Positions 1-9,294 of a stretch of 40,643 nucleotides of DNA are shown here, piece after piece. Position numbers and translations under genes: made by a program. The stretch spans positions 1 to 40,643 of the forward strand of contig NZ_WBZC01000018.1 of NCBI RefSeq assembly GCF_009017275.1, read 5' to 3'. The notes beneath the pieces were generated by a model. The model made no database searches. It was not told where the DNA came from and was given only the letters and a program-made list of their open reading frames with translations. The DNA is from Alkaliphilus pronyensis. Lineage in GTDB: Bacteria > Bacillota > Clostridia > Peptostreptococcales > Natronincolaceae. Positions within the stretch are counted from its first letter, which is position 1, and every line of letters starts with the position of its first letter.

Positions 1-60
1 TAGGCTTTACCATTTGATGGATTGGTATAGGCACTTTTTCGTGTATCTTTTTCCTTGTGA

Positions 61-96
61 CGTGTATCTGGAGTAGTTGCAAGCATTATCGAGTAA
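61..96 (+). pseudogene. probable 3' end of an EF-Tu gene (tuf), partial
   Basis: The last codons before the stop at 94-96 read RVSGVVASIIE. The final VVASIIE is the usual kind of C-terminus of bacterial EF-Tu, and tuf is the gene normally found just before rpsJ. However, the frame has a stop codon at 58-60, and the residues before GVV do not match the expected GGRTVGSG pattern. Either the gene end is rearranged (for example by recombination between two tuf copies) or the sequence is faulty here. Only the tail is inside the window, so the call rests on about ten residues plus gene order. Confidence 0.4.
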
Positions 97-120
97 TTAC
101 AAGTCTTAAAAGAGTGACAG

Positions 121-159
121 ATTTAGAAGAAGAGAAAATCTCTTCTTCTAAATTTTCAT
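121..159 (+). terminator. rho-independent terminator upstream of the S10 operon
   Basis: A perfect 15-bp stem (ATTTAGAAGAAGAGA and its complement) closes on a tiny loop and is followed by TTTTC. It separates the gene before it (probably tuf) from the rpsJ promoter. Confidence 0.8.
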
Positions 160-203
160 TAAAAGAGATTGTAAAAAACCCTTGAAAAAACATAAAAAAT
201 AGC

Positions 204-232
204 TTGAAATATTGATCCATATGATATAAAAT
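204..232 (+). promoter_or_regulatory. sigma-A promoter of the S10 operon
   Basis: TTGAAA (204-209), a 17-nt spacer and TAAAAT (227-232) make a near-consensus vegetative promoter. Transcription would begin near 239, giving a leader of about 200 nt before rpsJ. Confidence 0.75.
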
Positions 233-238
233 ATATTA

Positions 239-422
239 GTGTGTGTTAGAGACCGCGATGAAGCGAAAGGTTGCTAATAAGGGAATTTTCGCTGAGAATG
301 TCTTGATCTAGGAATCGGGCGACAAGACTATTAATCTGTTTCGATTTTAAAAAAATATCAACACACCCGGAACAGTGTATAATGGTCTTCGTTGCACGTA
401 AAAGAAATCACGTGCGATGAAA
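239..422 (+). ncRNA. structured leader RNA of the rpsJ operon (candidate cis-regulator)
   Basis: The long untranslated leader has nested complementarity. GTGTGTT (241-247) pairs with AACACAC (360-366) as a closing stem. Inside it lie AGCGAAA/TTTCGCT (262-268 with 287-293) and GTCTTG/CAAGAC (300-305 with 323-328). A separate hairpin of about 12 bp with two G-U pairs (388-422) ends just before the AAGGAGGGG binding site. By family knowledge such leaders can bind a ribosomal protein for feedback control (L4 in E. coli). Which protein, if any, binds here is not visible. Confidence 0.5.
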
Positions 423-436
423 AGGAGGGGAATTAA

Positions 437-757
437 ATGGCTACAAGTAAAGGTAATCAAAAAATTAGAATCAGGTTAAAGGCATATGATCACAAGGTGT
501 TAGATCAATCGGCAGAAAAGATTGTTGAAACTGCAAAAAGAAGTGGTGCAGACGTTTCTGGTCCAGTACCATTACCAACTGAGAAGCAAATAATTACTAT
601 TTTGCGAGCAGTTCACAAATACAAGGATTCTAGAGAACAGTTCGAAATGAGAACCCATAAAAGACTTATTGACATTTTGAATCCAACACCTAAAACTGTT
701 GATTCATTAATGAGACTTGATTTACCAGCAGGCGTTGATATTGAAATTAAGCTTTAA
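437..757 (+). CDS. rpsJ: 30S ribosomal protein S10
   Basis: This 106-residue protein matches S10 throughout, including [15 protein letters not shown] near the N-terminus and the C-terminal [13 protein letters not shown]10 sits in the head of the 30S subunit and, as NusE, also joins the transcription antitermination complex. The start is ATG after a strong AAGGAGGGG site. It is the first gene of the S10 operon, behind its own promoter and structured leader. An unusually long gap of 103 nt with two hairpins separates it from rplC. Confidence 0.97.
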   Translation: MATSKGNQKIRIRLKAYDHKVLDQSAEKIVETAKRSGADVSGPVPLPTEKQIITILRAVHKYKDSREQFEMRTHKRLIDILNPTPKTVDSLMRLDLPAGVDIEIKL

Positions 758-770
758 AAACGTCGGCTCA

Positions 771-835
771 ACTAAGATAAAGAGATGGTTTTGATTCATC
801 CTATCTTAGTATGATTATACGGATAGTGTAATCCG
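771..835 (+). ncRNA. tandem hairpins in the rpsJ-rplC spacer
   Basis: ACTAAGATA (771-779) pairs perfectly with TATCTTAGT (802-810), with a further GATG/CATC pairing inside. A second hairpin, CGGAT/ATCCG (820-824 with 831-835), follows directly. No T-run follows, so this is not a terminator. It may be an mRNA processing or regulatory structure that lets rplC onward be expressed differently from rpsJ. Confidence 0.45.
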
Positions 836-860
836 CTGTAAGATTATAGGAGGTGTAAAG

Positions 861-1493
861 ATGAAGGGATTAGTAGGTAAGAAAATTGGAATGACTCAAA
901 TATTCAATGAAAATGGCTTAGTTATTCCTGTAACAGTTATTGAAGTAGAACCTAATGTGGTAACACAAGTAAAAACTGTTGAAAAAGATGGATATAATGC
1001 TTTACAGATTGGTTACGGAGGAATAAAGGAAAAAAACGTTACCAAGCCATTAAAGGGACACTTTAACAAAGCTGGAGTGGCAAACAAGAGATTAATTAAA
1101 GAATTCAAGGTGGAAAATCCTTCTGAATTTACTGTAGGGCAAGAAATTAAGGTGGATTTGTTTAAGACAGGTGATAAAGTGGATGTTACTGGAATATCTA
1201 AAGGTAAAGGGTTCCAGGGTGTAATCAAGAGACATGGACAAAGTAGAGGCCCAGAAACTCATGGTTCAAGATACCACAGAAGACCAGGTTCTATGGGAGC
1301 AACATCTACCCCAGGACGTGTTTTCAAAGGCAAAAAGCTACCTGGACAAATGGGTAATGTCAAAATAACAGTCCAAAATCTTGAAATAGTAATGGTTGAC
1401 CCAGATAAAAATGTACTTTTAGTAAAAGGTGCTGTACCAGGACCTAAAAAAGGTCTTTTAACCATTAACGAAACTATAAAGCAAGGGAAATAA
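861..1493 (+). CDS. rplC: 50S ribosomal protein L3
   Basis: The 210-residue product begins [13 protein letters not shown], the classical L3 start. It carries the extended loop [18 protein letters not shown] (residues 129-146) that reaches the peptidyl transferase centre, and PGQMGN (161-166) with the Gln that is methylated in some bacteria. L3 is a primary assembly protein of the large subunit. The ATG follows AGGAGGTG. It is the second gene of the S10 operon, 26 nt before rplD. Confidence 0.97.
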   Translation: MKGLVGKKIGMTQIFNENGLVIPVTVIEVEPNVVTQVKTVEKDGYNALQIGYGGIKEKNVTKPLKGHFNKAGVANKRLIKEFKVENPSEFTVGQEIKVDLFKTGDKVDVTGISKGKGFQGVIKRHGQSRGPETHGSRYHRRPGSMGATSTPGRVFKGKKLPGQMGNVKITVQNLEIVMVDPDKNVLLVKGAVPGPKKGLLTINETIKQGK

Positions 1494-1519
1494 TCTAACT
1501 ACAGAAAGGAGGATTCAAC

Positions 1520-2143
1520 ATGCCTAAAGTAGCTGTATATAATGTATCAGGACAACAGGTAGGCGAAATGGAGTTAAACGACAACGTCTTTGGCGTTGAA
1601 GTGAACCAACATGTTCTTTATGAGGTTGTTAAAAACCAATTAGCCAATAAAAGACAAGGAACACAGTCTGCAAAGACTAGATCTGAAGTACGAGGTGGCG
1701 GAAGAAAGCCATGGAGACAAAAAGGAACAGGAAGAGCGCGTCATGGTACCATCCGTTCTCCACTATGGACCGGTGGAGGTGTTGTATTTGCACCAAAACC
1801 TAGGGATTATAGATACACATTACCAAAGAAGGTTAGAAGACTTGCAATGAAGTCTGCACTATCTTCAAAGGTAAACAACAACGAAGTGATTGTTTTAGAT
1901 GAGCTAAACCTAACAGTACCTAAAACAAAGGATATGGTTAACATCCTAAGCAATTTAAATGTTGAGAAAAAAGCACTTATTGTAATGGGTGAAAAGAATG
2001 AAGCAGTAATCAGGTCTGCCAACAACATTCCAGGAGTGCAAACAACACTTATAAATACACTTAATGTATATGACATTTTAAAGTATGACATGTTTATTAT
2101 TACTAAGGACGCTGTTCAAAAAGTGGAGGAGGTGTACGCATAA
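1520..2143 (+). CDS. rplD: 50S ribosomal protein L4
   Basis: The 207-residue L4 has the characteristic basic loop [20 protein letters not shown] (residues 54-73), which lines the peptide exit tunnel. L4 is an early assembly protein and, in E. coli, the autogenous repressor of the S10 operon, which makes it the natural candidate ligand for the leader before rpsJ (inference). Its TAA stop overlaps the rplW ATG by one base, so the two genes are probably translationally coupled. Confidence 0.97.
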   Translation: MPKVAVYNVSGQQVGEMELNDNVFGVEVNQHVLYEVVKNQLANKRQGTQSAKTRSEVRGGGRKPWRQKGTGRARHGTIRSPLWTGGGVVFAPKPRDYRYTLPKKVRRLAMKSALSSKVNNNEVIVLDELNLTVPKTKDMVNILSNLNVEKKALIVMGEKNEAVIRSANNIPGVQTTLINTLNVYDILKYDMFIITKDAVQKVEEVYA

Positions 2144-2433
2144 TGACGAATCCACATGATATCATTATAAGACCATTAGTTAGTGAGCAAAGTATGGAAT
2201 CAATGGCTGACAAAAAATACACATTTGTGGTGGATAAAAAAGCAAATAAGACAGAAATAAAAAAAGCTATAGAGAAAATATTTGGTGTTAAGGTTGAAAA
2301 GGTTAATACAATGAACATGACAGGTAAATACAAGAGAATGGGTAAAAATATTGGTAAAAGACCTGACTGGAAAAAGGCTATCGTACAATTGAAGCCTGAC
2401 AGCAAAGAAATTGAATTCTTTGAAGGTATGTAA
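2143..2433 (+). CDS. rplW: 50S ribosomal protein L23
   Basis: This 96-residue protein starts [18 protein letters not shown] and contains the [19 protein letters not shown] segment typical of L23. L23 lies at the exit of the polypeptide tunnel and forms the docking site for trigger factor and SRP. The start overlaps the rplD stop (TAATG), with the binding site GGAGGTG inside the end of rplD. Confidence 0.97.
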   Translation: MTNPHDIIIRPLVSEQSMESMADKKYTFVVDKKANKTEIKKAIEKIFGVKVEKVNTMNMTGKYKRMGKNIGKRPDWKKAIVQLKPDSKEIEFFEGM

Positions 2434-2468
2434 TAGATAGACTTGAATGATGAAGGAGGGAAATCGTA

Positions 2469-3299
2469 ATGGCTATCAAAAAATTTAATCCTACTTCACC
2501 AGGTATTAGACAAATGACAGTTTCTAAATTTGAAGAGATCACAAAGGTAGAGCCTGAAAAATCATTGATAGAGACTTTAACTAAATCTGGTGGTAGAAAT
2601 ACACACGGTAAAATTACTGTTCGTCATCGAGGTGGCGGTGCCAAGAGAAAATACAGAATAATAGATTTCAAAAGAAATAAAGACGGTGTTAAAGCAAAGG
2701 TTGCTTCAATAGAATACGATCCAAATAGAACTGCAAATATAGCATTATTAAACTATGTGGACGGAGAAAAAAGGTACATTATAGCTCCCAACGGACTAAA
2801 GGTGGGAGATGTTGTAGAATCAGGCCCTGATGCTGATATCAAGCCAGGAAACTGCCTGCCACTAAAAAACATTCCTGTAGGTACAGTTGTTCATAATATT
2901 GAAATGAAGCCTGGTAAAGGTGGACAAATTGCTAGAGCAGCTGGTAATGCAGCACAATTAATGGCTAAGGAAGGTAAAAATGCATTATTAAGACTACCTT
3001 CTGGAGAAATTAGATATATAAGCATCGAATGTAAGGCTACTGTTGGTCAGGTAGGAAACCTAGATCACGAAAACATTACCATTGGTAAAGCAGGAAGAAA
3101 AAGACATATGGGTATCAGACCTACAGTAAGAGGTTCTGCAATGAATCCTAATGATCATCCACACGGTGGTGGTGAAGGTAGAGCACCTATTGGAAGACCA
3201 TCTCCTGTAACACCATGGGGTAAGCCAGCTCTTGGCTACAAAACCCGTGATAAGAAGAAGGCTTCTAATAAGTTTATTGTATCAAGAAGGAAGAAATAA
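2469..3299 (+). CDS. rplB: 50S ribosomal protein L2
   Basis: The 276-residue L2 has the RNA-binding core and the highly conserved C-terminal [18 protein letters not shown] segment, with the histidine implicated in peptidyl transferase function, and ends in a basic tail. L2 joins the two subunits and is needed for tRNA binding. ATG follows a GAAGGAGGG site. Position between rplW and rpsS is the standard order. Confidence 0.98.
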   Translation: MAIKKFNPTSPGIRQMTVSKFEEITKVEPEKSLIETLTKSGGRNTHGKITVRHRGGGAKRKYRIIDFKRNKDGVKAKVASIEYDPNRTANIALLNYVDGEKRYIIAPNGLKVGDVVESGPDADIKPGNCLPLKNIPVGTVVHNIEMKPGKGGQIARAAGNAAQLMAKEGKNALLRLPSGEIRYISIECKATVGQVGNLDHENITIGKAGRKRHMGIRPTVRGSAMNPNDHPHGGGEGRAPIGRPSPVTPWGKPALGYKTRDKKKASNKFIVSRRKK

Positions 3300-3348
3300 T
3301 ATAGTTAATTAATCCTGTTTCGGAACATTACTGAAGGGAGGAAAAGAA

Positions 3349-3630
3349 ATGAGTAGATCAGTTAAAAAGGGCCCCTTTATTCACAAAGGACTTTTTAAGA
3401 AGATAGAAGAAATGAATAAAGCTGGTGAGAAAAAGGTGATCAAGACATGGTCTAGAGCATCTACTATATTCCCCAATATGATAGGACATACAGTTGCTGT
3501 ACATGATGGAAGAAAGCATGTACCAGTATATGTTACTGAAGATATGGTGGGACACAAGCTAGGTGAGTTCGCCCCAACAAGAACTTATAGAGGACATGAC
3601 GACGACGATAAGTCATCTAAGAGAAAATAA
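3349..3630 (+). CDS. rpsS: 30S ribosomal protein S19
   Basis: The 93-residue protein begins [11 protein letters not shown] and contains [19 protein letters not shown] and [14 protein letters not shown], all hallmarks of S19. S19 forms a complex with S13 in the 30S head and contacts the A-site tRNA region. A GGGAGG site precedes the ATG. Length is normal for the family. Confidence 0.98.
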   Translation: MSRSVKKGPFIHKGLFKKIEEMNKAGEKKVIKTWSRASTIFPNMIGHTVAVHDGRKHVPVYVTEDMVGHKLGEFAPTRTYRGHDDDDKSSKRK

Positions 3631-3659
3631 GATTCTTAATTTAGAAAGGAGGTCATATA

Positions 3660-3992
3660 GTGGAAGCAAAAGCAATCACTAGATACGTTAGAATAGCTCC
3701 AAGAAAAGCACAGCTGGTAGTAGATGTTGTTAGAGGCAAAAGCGTTGATGAAGCCTTAGCAATTTTAAAGCTTACTCCAAAGGGTGCTGCCCCTGTTGTA
3801 TATAAATTAATTCATTCTGCAGCTGCAAATGCTGAGAATAATCATAATATGGATCGTGAAAAGCTGTATGTAGCAGAAATTTATGCTAATCAAGGTCCAA
3901 CCATGAAGCGTTTCAGACCTAGAGCTATGGGACGTGCATCAACCATTAGAAAAAGAACTTGCCATATAGGAGTAGTATTAAAAGAAAAATAA
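3660..3992 (+). CDS. rplV: 50S ribosomal protein L22
   Basis: The 110-residue L22 contains [20 protein letters not shown] at the N-terminus and the tunnel hairpin around [16 protein letters not shown] (residues about 79-94), the loop where macrolide resistance changes map in other bacteria. Translation starts at GTG after AAAGGAGGTC; no suitable upstream ATG exists. It is 29 nt after rpsS. Confidence 0.97.
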   Translation: MEAKAITRYVRIAPRKAQLVVDVVRGKSVDEALAILKLTPKGAAPVVYKLIHSAAANAENNHNMDREKLYVAEIYANQGPTMKRFRPRAMGRASTIRKRTCHIGVVLKEK

Positions 3993-4010
3993 GATTAAGG
4001 AGGGAAAAGA

Positions 4011-4727
4011 ATGGGTCAAAAAGTAAACCCCCATGGGCTAAGAGTTGGAATTATTAAAGACTGGGACACTAAATGGTATGCCAACAAAAAAGACTTTTCT
4101 GCTTTCCTGTTGGAAGATCATAAGATCCGTAAATATATAAAAGAAAAGCTTTTTCTTTCTGGCATCTCTAAAACAGAAATAGAAAGAGCAGCAAATAATA
4201 GAGTAAAGGTTAACATCCACACTGCTAAGCCTGGTATGGTAATAGGAAAAGGTGGGCAAGGAGTAGAAGATGTTCGTGCAGATATAGAAAAGCTAACTAA
4301 AAAGCAAGTAATTGTAAATGTTGTAGAAGTTAAGAGACCCGATATAGACGCTCAGCTGGTTGCAGAAAACATAGCTTTTTCATTAGAAAGAAGGGTATCC
4401 TTTAGAAGAGCAATGAAGCAAGCAATGCAAAGGGCAATGAGGGCTGGTGCAAAGGGTATTAAGGTTTCAACATCAGGCAGACTAGGTGGAGCAGAAATGG
4501 CTCGTACCGAAGGCTATAGTCAAGGGAATGTTCCATTACACACATTAAGAGCAGACATTGATTATGGATTCCACGAAGCCACAACAACATATGGTAAGCT
4601 AGGTGTTAAGGTATGGATATACAAGGGTGAAATCTTACCTACTAAAGGAAGAGCTGTTGCAGAAGAAACAGCCGTTAATAATAGAGGAGATAAACCACAA
4701 AGAGGAAGAAAAAGAGATTCAAAATAG
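4011..4727 (+). CDS. rpsC: 30S ribosomal protein S3
   Basis: The 238-residue S3 starts [19 protein letters not shown] and carries a KH RNA-binding domain with the GXXG loop in [11 protein letters not shown], followed by the C-terminal [13 protein letters not shown] region. S3 is part of the mRNA entry channel and helicase activity of the ribosome. The C-terminus is a charged tail rich in Arg and Lys. The gene is separated from rplV by only 18 nt. Confidence 0.98.
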   Translation: MGQKVNPHGLRVGIIKDWDTKWYANKKDFSAFLLEDHKIRKYIKEKLFLSGISKTEIERAANNRVKVNIHTAKPGMVIGKGGQGVEDVRADIEKLTKKQVIVNVVEVKRPDIDAQLVAENIAFSLERRVSFRRAMKQAMQRAMRAGAKGIKVSTSGRLGGAEMARTEGYSQGNVPLHTLRADIDYGFHEATTTYGKLGVKVWIYKGEILPTKGRAVAEETAVNNRGDKPQRGRKRDSK

Positions 4728-4760
4728 TCGTCTGATCCGACAGGAAGGAGGAAATTTCAC

Positions 4761-5204
4761 ATGTTAATGCCTAAAAGAGTTAAACGGAGAAGAGTCCATA
4801 GAGGCAAAATGGCTGGTCAAGCTACTAGAGGCAACAAGGTTTCATATGGAGAATTCGGATTAATGGCAATGGAACCTGCTTGGATTACTTCAAATCAAAT
4901 TGAAGCTGCCCGTATTGCCATGACCAGATCAATAAAAAGAGGGGGTAAAGTTTGGATTAAAATATTCCCTCATAAACCAGTAACAAAAAAGCCTGCTGAA
5001 ACCCGTATGGGTGCTGGTAAAGGTTCACCAGAGTTTTGGGTTGCAGTTGTAAAGCCTGGTAGAATTATGTTTGAGATCGCAGGAGTTTCAGAAGAAAAGG
5101 CTAGAGAAGCTATGAGATTAGCAATGCACAAATTACCAATAAAGTGTAAGTTTGTAACACGTCAAGAACAAGAAGCAAAGGGTGGTGAAGCTGATGAAAG
5201 CTAA
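4761..5204 (+). CDS. rplP: 50S ribosomal protein L16
   Basis: The 147-residue L16 starts [15 protein letters not shown] and contains ARIAMTR and the conserved [17 protein letters not shown]. It sits near the A-site and is required for aminoacyl-tRNA accommodation. A GGAAGGAGG site precedes the first ATG (4761); the second ATG at 4767 is possible but further from the site. The 3' end overlaps rpmC. Confidence 0.97.
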   Translation: MLMPKRVKRRRVHRGKMAGQATRGNKVSYGEFGLMAMEPAWITSNQIEAARIAMTRSIKRGGKVWIKIFPHKPVTKKPAETRMGAGKGSPEFWVAVVKPGRIMFEIAGVSEEKAREAMRLAMHKLPIKCKFVTRQEQEAKGGEADES

Positions 5205-5397
5205 TTCATTAAGAGACATGACAGATGTTGAATTAAATCAAAAGATGTTAGACTTAAAAAGTGAATTGTTTAATTTACGTTTCCAGTTAGCAACAGGCCA
5301 GCTTGAAAACCCTTTAAGAATTCGTACGGTTCGTAAGAATATTGCTAGAATTAAAACGATTATTCGGGAAAGAGAAATCAAGCAAATTAAGGCTTAA
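5194..5397 (+). CDS. rpmC: 50S ribosomal protein L29
   Basis: I start the gene at ATG 5194, giving 67 residues beginning MKANSLRDM, because AAGGGTGG ends about ten bases before it and L29 proteins start this way. A GTG at 5182 would add four residues and overlaps that site. The protein has the L29 coiled-coil pattern with [18 protein letters not shown]. It overlaps rplP by 11 nt, which suggests translational coupling. L29 lies next to L23 at the tunnel exit. Confidence 0.95.
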   Translation: MKANSLRDMTDVELNQKMLDLKSELFNLRFQLATGQLENPLRIRTVRKNIARIKTIIREREIKQIKA

Positions 5398-5431
5398 ATA
5401 CTGATAAAGGGTAAGAAGGGAGGCCATTTCT

Positions 5432-5686
5432 GTGGAAAGAGCGCTTAGAAAGACCAGAGTAGGTCGTGTAGTAAGTGATAAAATGGATAAAACAATTGTT
5501 GTTTTAGTTGAAGATTTTGTTCGTCATCCGCTATACGGTAAAGCGGTTAAGAGAACTAAGAAGTTTAAAGCCCATGATGAAATGAACGAGTGCGGTTTAG
5601 GCGATCGCGTTAGAATTATGGAAACAAGACCTTTATCTAAGGATAAAAGATGGAGACTTGTTAAAATTGTTGAAAAAGCTAAATAG
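5432..5686 (+). CDS. rpsQ: 30S ribosomal protein S17
   Basis: The 84-residue S17 shows [16 protein letters not shown] and [20 protein letters not shown], the OB-fold core of the family, and ends with the [19 protein letters not shown] segment. S17 binds 16S rRNA helices 7 and 11 early in assembly. It starts at GTG after a GGGAGG site. Length is normal. Confidence 0.97.
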   Translation: MERALRKTRVGRVVSDKMDKTIVVLVEDFVRHPLYGKAVKRTKKFKAHDEMNECGLGDRVRIMETRPLSKDKRWRLVKIVEKAK

Positions 5687-5712
5687 TTTTTTAACTGGAA
5701 GGAGGGTTTTAG

Positions 5713-6081
5713 ATGATCCAACAAGAGTCAAGGCTAAAGGTTGCAGACAACTCAGGTGCTAAAGAGTTACTTTGCATTCGCGTATTAGGTGGAACAAAAA
5801 GGCGATATGCTAGAGTTGGTGATGTAATAGTTTGTTCTGTTAAAAGTGCAACACCAGGCGGAGTTGTAAAAAAAGGTCAAGTAGTTAAAGCGGTTGTTGT
5901 TAGAACAACTTCAGATATAAAACGAAAAGATGGTTCCTATATTAAATTCGATGAGAATGCAGCAGTTATAATTAAAGAGGATAAGCAACCTATGGGAACA
6001 CGTATCTTTGGACCAGTGACAAGAGAATTAAGAGATAAAGATTTTATGAAAATAGTATCGTTAGCTCCAGAAGTATTATAA
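5713..6081 (+). CDS. rplN: 50S ribosomal protein L14
   Basis: Exactly 122 residues, the usual L14 length. It begins [19 protein letters not shown] and contains [15 protein letters not shown] and the C-terminal SLAPEVL. L14 contacts L19 and the 30S subunit at an intersubunit bridge, and is the docking site of the silencing factor RsfS. ATG follows GGAAGGAGGG. Confidence 0.98.
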   Translation: MIQQESRLKVADNSGAKELLCIRVLGGTKRRYARVGDVIVCSVKSATPGGVVKKGQVVKAVVVRTTSDIKRKDGSYIKFDENAAVIIKEDKQPMGTRIFGPVTRELRDKDFMKIVSLAPEVL

Positions 6082-6099
6082 TCAAGGAGGTGTCACAGA

Positions 6100-6411
6100 A
6101 TGCGTATCAAAAAAGGTGATACAGTAGTAGTTATTACCGGCAAAGACAAAGGTAAGAAGGGAAAGGTACTACAGGCGTTTCCGAAGCAAGACCGTGTTAT
6201 TGTCGAAGGTGTAAATATGATATCTAAACACCAAAAGCCGACTCAACAGGCTCAAAAAGGTGGAATAATCAATAGAGAAGCTCCAGTTCATGTGTCTAAT
6301 GTAATGGTTTTTGATAAAAAAGCTGGAAAAGGTGTTAGAGTAGGTTATAAGACACTTACAAATGGCGAAAAGGTAAGAGTAAGCAAAAAGACAGGTGAAG
6401 AAATAGATTAA
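6100..6411 (+). CDS. rplX: 50S ribosomal protein L24
   Basis: The 103-residue L24 contains the KOW motif near its N-terminus ([20 protein letters not shown]) and the segment [15 protein letters not shown]. It is one of the two initiators of 50S assembly. The ATG follows AAGGAGGTGTC, 18 nt after rplN. Confidence 0.98.
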   Translation: MRIKKGDTVVVITGKDKGKKGKVLQAFPKQDRVIVEGVNMISKHQKPTQQAQKGGIINREAPVHVSNVMVFDKKAGKGVRVGYKTLTNGEKVRVSKKTGEEID

Positions 6412-6439
6412 TGTCCTATGAAGGGAGGTATAATGCTTA

Positions 6440-6979
6440 ATGGCTAGATTAAGAGAAAAGTATTCAAATGAAGTAATGCCAGCATTAATGGAAAAGTTCG
6501 CATATAAAAATGTAATGGAAATACCAAAGCTAGAGAAAATTGTTATAAATATGGGTATCGGCGAAGCTAAGGATAACTCTAAAGCCCTTGAAGCAGCCGT
6601 AAAGGAGTTAGAAATTATTTCAGGACAAAAGCCTTTAATAACAAAGGCAAAAAAATCAGTTTCTAACTTCAAATTACGTGAAGGAATGCCAATAGGTGCA
6701 AAGGTTACCTTAAGAGGCGATAAAATGCTTGAGTTTGCTGATCGTTTAATAAATATAGCACTTCCGAGGGTAAGAGACTTTAGGGGTGTGAGTGTAAATG
6801 CATTCGATGGTAGAGGAAACTATGCTCTAGGAATAAAGGATCAATTGATTTTCCCAGAAATTGAGTATGATAAGGTGGAAAAGGTACGCGGAATGGACAT
6901 CATTTTCGTAACAACATCACAAACAGATGAAGAGTGTCGTGAACTATTGAAATTACTTGGAATGCCTTTTGCCAAGTAA
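6440..6979 (+). CDS. rplE: 50S ribosomal protein L5
   Basis: The 179-residue L5 has the conserved [30 protein letters not shown] and the C-terminal [18 protein letters not shown] segments. L5 binds 5S rRNA and contacts P-site tRNA and the 30S head. Length is normal. The next gene, rpsN, follows after 19 nt. Confidence 0.98.
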   Translation: MARLREKYSNEVMPALMEKFAYKNVMEIPKLEKIVINMGIGEAKDNSKALEAAVKELEIISGQKPLITKAKKSVSNFKLREGMPIGAKVTLRGDKMLEFADRLINIALPRVRDFRGVSVNAFDGRGNYALGIKDQLIFPEIEYDKVEKVRGMDIIFVTTSQTDEECRELLKLLGMPFAK

Positions 6980-6998
6980 GGATAGGAGGGAAAATGTA

Positions 6999-7184
6999 GT
7001 GGCAAAGAAATCGCTAAAGGTAAAACAACAAAGAAAGCAAAAATATAGAACGAGAGAATACACAAGGTGTAATATCTGTGGAAGACCTCATTCGGTTTTA
7101 AGAAAGTTTGGTATCTGCCGTATTTGTTTTAGAGAATTAGCCTATAAAGGGCAAATACCTGGTGTTAAAAAAGCCAGCTGGTAG
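6999..7184 (+). CDS. rpsN: 30S ribosomal protein S14, zinc-binding type Z
   Basis: I place the start at GTG 6999, giving 61 residues beginning [16 protein letters not shown], the standard length of type Z S14. The longer upstream reading overlaps rplE and passes the AGGAGGG site. The protein has CNIC and CRIC separated by 12 residues, the C-X2-C-X12-C-X2-C zinc ribbon of the C+ form. S14 completes the 30S head with S3 and S10. Confidence 0.96.
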   Translation: MAKKSLKVKQQRKQKYRTREYTRCNICGRPHSVLRKFGICRICFRELAYKGQIPGVKKASW

Positions 7185-7206
7185 AATTGGAGAGGAGGTA
7201 AATAAT

Positions 7207-7605
7207 ATGACAATGACAGATCCGATTGCAGACATGCTGACTCGCGTAAGAAATGCAAATGCAGTTAAACATGAGACAGTGGACGTTCCTGCTTCAAATA
7301 TTAAAAAAGAAATAGCCAACATTCTATTGAATGAAGGTTTTGTTAAAGGGTTTGACATCATTGAGGACGGTAAACAAGGAATCCTTAGAATTCAGTTAAA
7401 GTACGGAAAAAACAGTGAAAAAGTAATTACCGGAATCAAGAAAATATCAAAGCCTGGGTTAAGAGTATATGCAAAAAAAGATGAAATACCAAGAGTACTA
7501 GGCGGACTAGGAATTGCAATTATCTCAACTTCTAAAGGAGTTGTAACTGACAAAATAGCTAGAGCTGAAGGCGTTGGTGGAGAAGTAATTGCTTACATCT
7601 GGTAG
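7207..7605 (+). CDS. rpsH: 30S ribosomal protein S8
   Basis: I start at ATG 7207 ([18 protein letters not shown], 132 residues), directly after GAGAGGAGGT; a reading frame open from 7162 would overlap rpsN and carries no family sequence. Conserved [14 protein letters not shown] and GGEVIAYIW close the protein. S8 organises the central domain of 16S rRNA and is the autogenous repressor of the spc operon in E. coli. Confidence 0.96.
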   Translation: MTMTDPIADMLTRVRNANAVKHETVDVPASNIKKEIANILLNEGFVKGFDIIEDGKQGILRIQLKYGKNSEKVITGIKKISKPGLRVYAKKDEIPRVLGGLGIAIISTSKGVVTDKIARAEGVGGEVIAYIW

Positions 7606-7634
7606 TCGTAATAATCATATAAGGAGGTGCAATT

Positions 7635-8174
7635 ATGTCAAGAATAGGTGTTAAGCCAATAGAAGTTCCTCAAGGTGTAGACATTAATATTGACGATAAA
7701 AATTTTGTTACTGTAAAAGGACCATTAGGTACCCTTTCAGAGCAAATTCATCAAGATATTGAAATTAAAAAAGAAGATAAAATAGTAACTGTTGTTAGAC
7801 CAACTGAAAATAAAAAGCATAAATCACTTCATGGTTTATCAAGAAGCCTGATTTCTAATATGATCCAAGGTGTGACCAAGGGCTATGAAAAGAAGCTGGA
7901 GCTTGTAGGAGTAGGTTATCGTGCAAATAAGCAAGGAAAGAAGCTTGTTTTAACATTGGGCTACTCACATCCAATTGAAATGGTAGATCCAGATGGTATC
8001 ACAGTTGAAGTGCCATCTCAAACAGAGGTTATTGTTAAGGGAATTGATAAGCAGAAGGTAGGAAACTATGCTGCAAAAATCAGAGAAAAGAGAAAGCCAG
8101 AGCCATATAAAGGCAAGGGAGTTAAATACGCTGGCGAAGTAATCAGACGTAAAGAAGGTAAAACAGGTAAGTAA
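7635..8174 (+). CDS. rplF: 50S ribosomal protein L6
   Basis: The 179-residue L6 begins [17 protein letters not shown] and has the [19 protein letters not shown] hinge and the C-terminal [16 protein letters not shown] motif. L6 has two related alpha/beta domains and lies near the factor-binding site. A AAGGAGGTG site precedes the ATG. Confidence 0.98.
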   Translation: MSRIGVKPIEVPQGVDINIDDKNFVTVKGPLGTLSEQIHQDIEIKKEDKIVTVVRPTENKKHKSLHGLSRSLISNMIQGVTKGYEKKLELVGVGYRANKQGKKLVLTLGYSHPIEMVDPDGITVEVPSQTEVIVKGIDKQKVGNYAAKIREKRKPEPYKGKGVKYAGEVIRRKEGKTGK

Positions 8175-8193
8175 TTGAAAGGAGTGAAATAAG

Positions 8194-8556
8194 TTGTTTA
8201 AGAAGGTAAGCAAAAACCTTACAAGGAAAAAAAGACATAAAAGAGTCCGCAGCAAAGTATTTGGTACTCCTGAACGTCCAAGATTAAATGTATACCGTAG
8301 CTTAACAAATATCTACGCTCAAATCATAGATGATGTTGCTGGCAAAACATTGGCTGCTGCCTCTAGCATTGATTTAAAGGATCAAGTTACTCAAAAAGGT
8401 AATAAAGAAGCTGCAAAATTGGTAGGAGAATTGGTTGCAAAAAGAGCCCTTGAGAAAGGCATTGAAACGGTAACCTTCGATAGAGGCGGTTATATTTATC
8501 ACGGTAGAGTAAAGGCCTTGGCTGAAGGTGCAAGAGAAGCAGGATTAAAGCTTTAA
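8194..8556 (+). CDS. rplR: 50S ribosomal protein L18
   Basis: The 120-residue L18 contains [20 protein letters not shown] and the segments NIYAQIIDD and [20 protein letters not shown], all typical of the family. L18 carries 5S rRNA into the large subunit together with L5. It starts at TTG after GAAAGGAGTG; no ATG or GTG fits better. Confidence 0.97.
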   Translation: MFKKVSKNLTRKKRHKRVRSKVFGTPERPRLNVYRSLTNIYAQIIDDVAGKTLAAASSIDLKDQVTQKGNKEAAKLVGELVAKRALEKGIETVTFDRGGYIYHGRVKALAEGAREAGLKL

Positions 8557-8574
8557 TAAGAAGGAGGGAAATAG

Positions 8575-9081
8575 ATGCGCAATAAGCTAATAGATGCAAG
8601 CCAACTTGATATAAAAGAACAAGTTATAGATATTAGACGTGTTACAAAGGTTGTTAAGGGTGGTAGAAACTTCAGATTCGCAGCCCTTGTTGTTGTTGGT
8701 GATGAGAATGGTTTTGTTGGTGTTGGTTCTGGAAAAGCAATGGAAATTCCAGATGCTATTCGTAAAGGTATTCAAGATGCTAAAAAGAACTTAATACAAG
8801 TACCCATCGTAGGCACTACCATTCCACACGAAGTAATTGGACATTTTGGAGCAGGAAATGTGTTAATTATGCCTGCTAAGGAAGGTACTGGTATTATTGC
8901 TGGTGGCCCAGTTCGTGCAGTATTAGAGCTAGCTGGCTTAAAGGATGTAAGAGCAAAATCTCTTGGAACTAATAACTCAAGAAATATGGTTAATGCTACA
9001 ATGGACGGATTAAAGCAATTAAAGAGAACGGAAGAAGTAGCAAGACTAAGAGGTAAATCCGTAGAAGAACTCTTAGGTTAG
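8575..9081 (+). CDS. rpsE: 30S ribosomal protein S5
   Basis: The 168-residue S5 has the N-terminal double-stranded-RNA-like domain ([18 protein letters not shown]) and the C-terminal domain with [12 protein letters not shown] and [13 protein letters not shown]5 is a fidelity protein near the decoding centre and mRNA entry. ATG follows AAGGAGGG. rpmD follows after 12 nt. Confidence 0.98.
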   Translation: MRNKLIDASQLDIKEQVIDIRRVTKVVKGGRNFRFAALVVVGDENGFVGVGSGKAMEIPDAIRKGIQDAKKNLIQVPIVGTTIPHEVIGHFGAGNVLIMPAKEGTGIIAGGPVRAVLELAGLKDVRAKSLGTNNSRNMVNATMDGLKQLKRTEEVARLRGKSVEELLG

Positions 9082-9093
9082 GAGGGCGTATCC

Positions 9094-9276
9094 ATGGCGA
9101 AAACACTCAAAGTTAAATTAAAAAGAAGCTTAATTGGTAGATTACCAAAGCAAAAAAAGACCATAGAAGCATTAGGTTTAAGAAAAATTGGTCAAGTGGT
9201 TGAAATACCAGATAATCCTCAAAGCAGAGGAATGATTGAAGCGGTTAAGCACATGATAGAAGTAAGCGAAATGTAA
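9094..9276 (+). CDS. rpmD: 50S ribosomal protein L30
   Basis: The 60-residue protein contains KVKLKRSLIGRLPKQKKTIE and ALGLRKIGQVVE, the compact L30 fold. L30 is a small surface protein of the large subunit. The start is ATG with TTAGGAGGGC upstream, inside the end of rpsE's downstream spacer. Confidence 0.97.
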   Translation: MAKTLKVKLKRSLIGRLPKQKKTIEALGLRKIGQVVEIPDNPQSRGMIEAVKHMIEVSEM

Positions 9277-9294
9277 TTGAAGGAGGTGTAAGAC

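Noticed and set aside
250-262. T-box-like GACCGCG in the rpsJ leader
   Set aside because: The rest of a T-box (specifier stem, AGGGTGG and terminator/antiterminator) is absent.
6169-6672. Minus-strand 167-codon reading frame
   Set aside because: It lies wholly antisense to rplX and rplE and has no family resemblance.
6957-6998. Upstream extension of S14
   Set aside because: It overlaps rplE and reads through the ribosome binding site; type Z S14 is 61 residues from GTG 6999.
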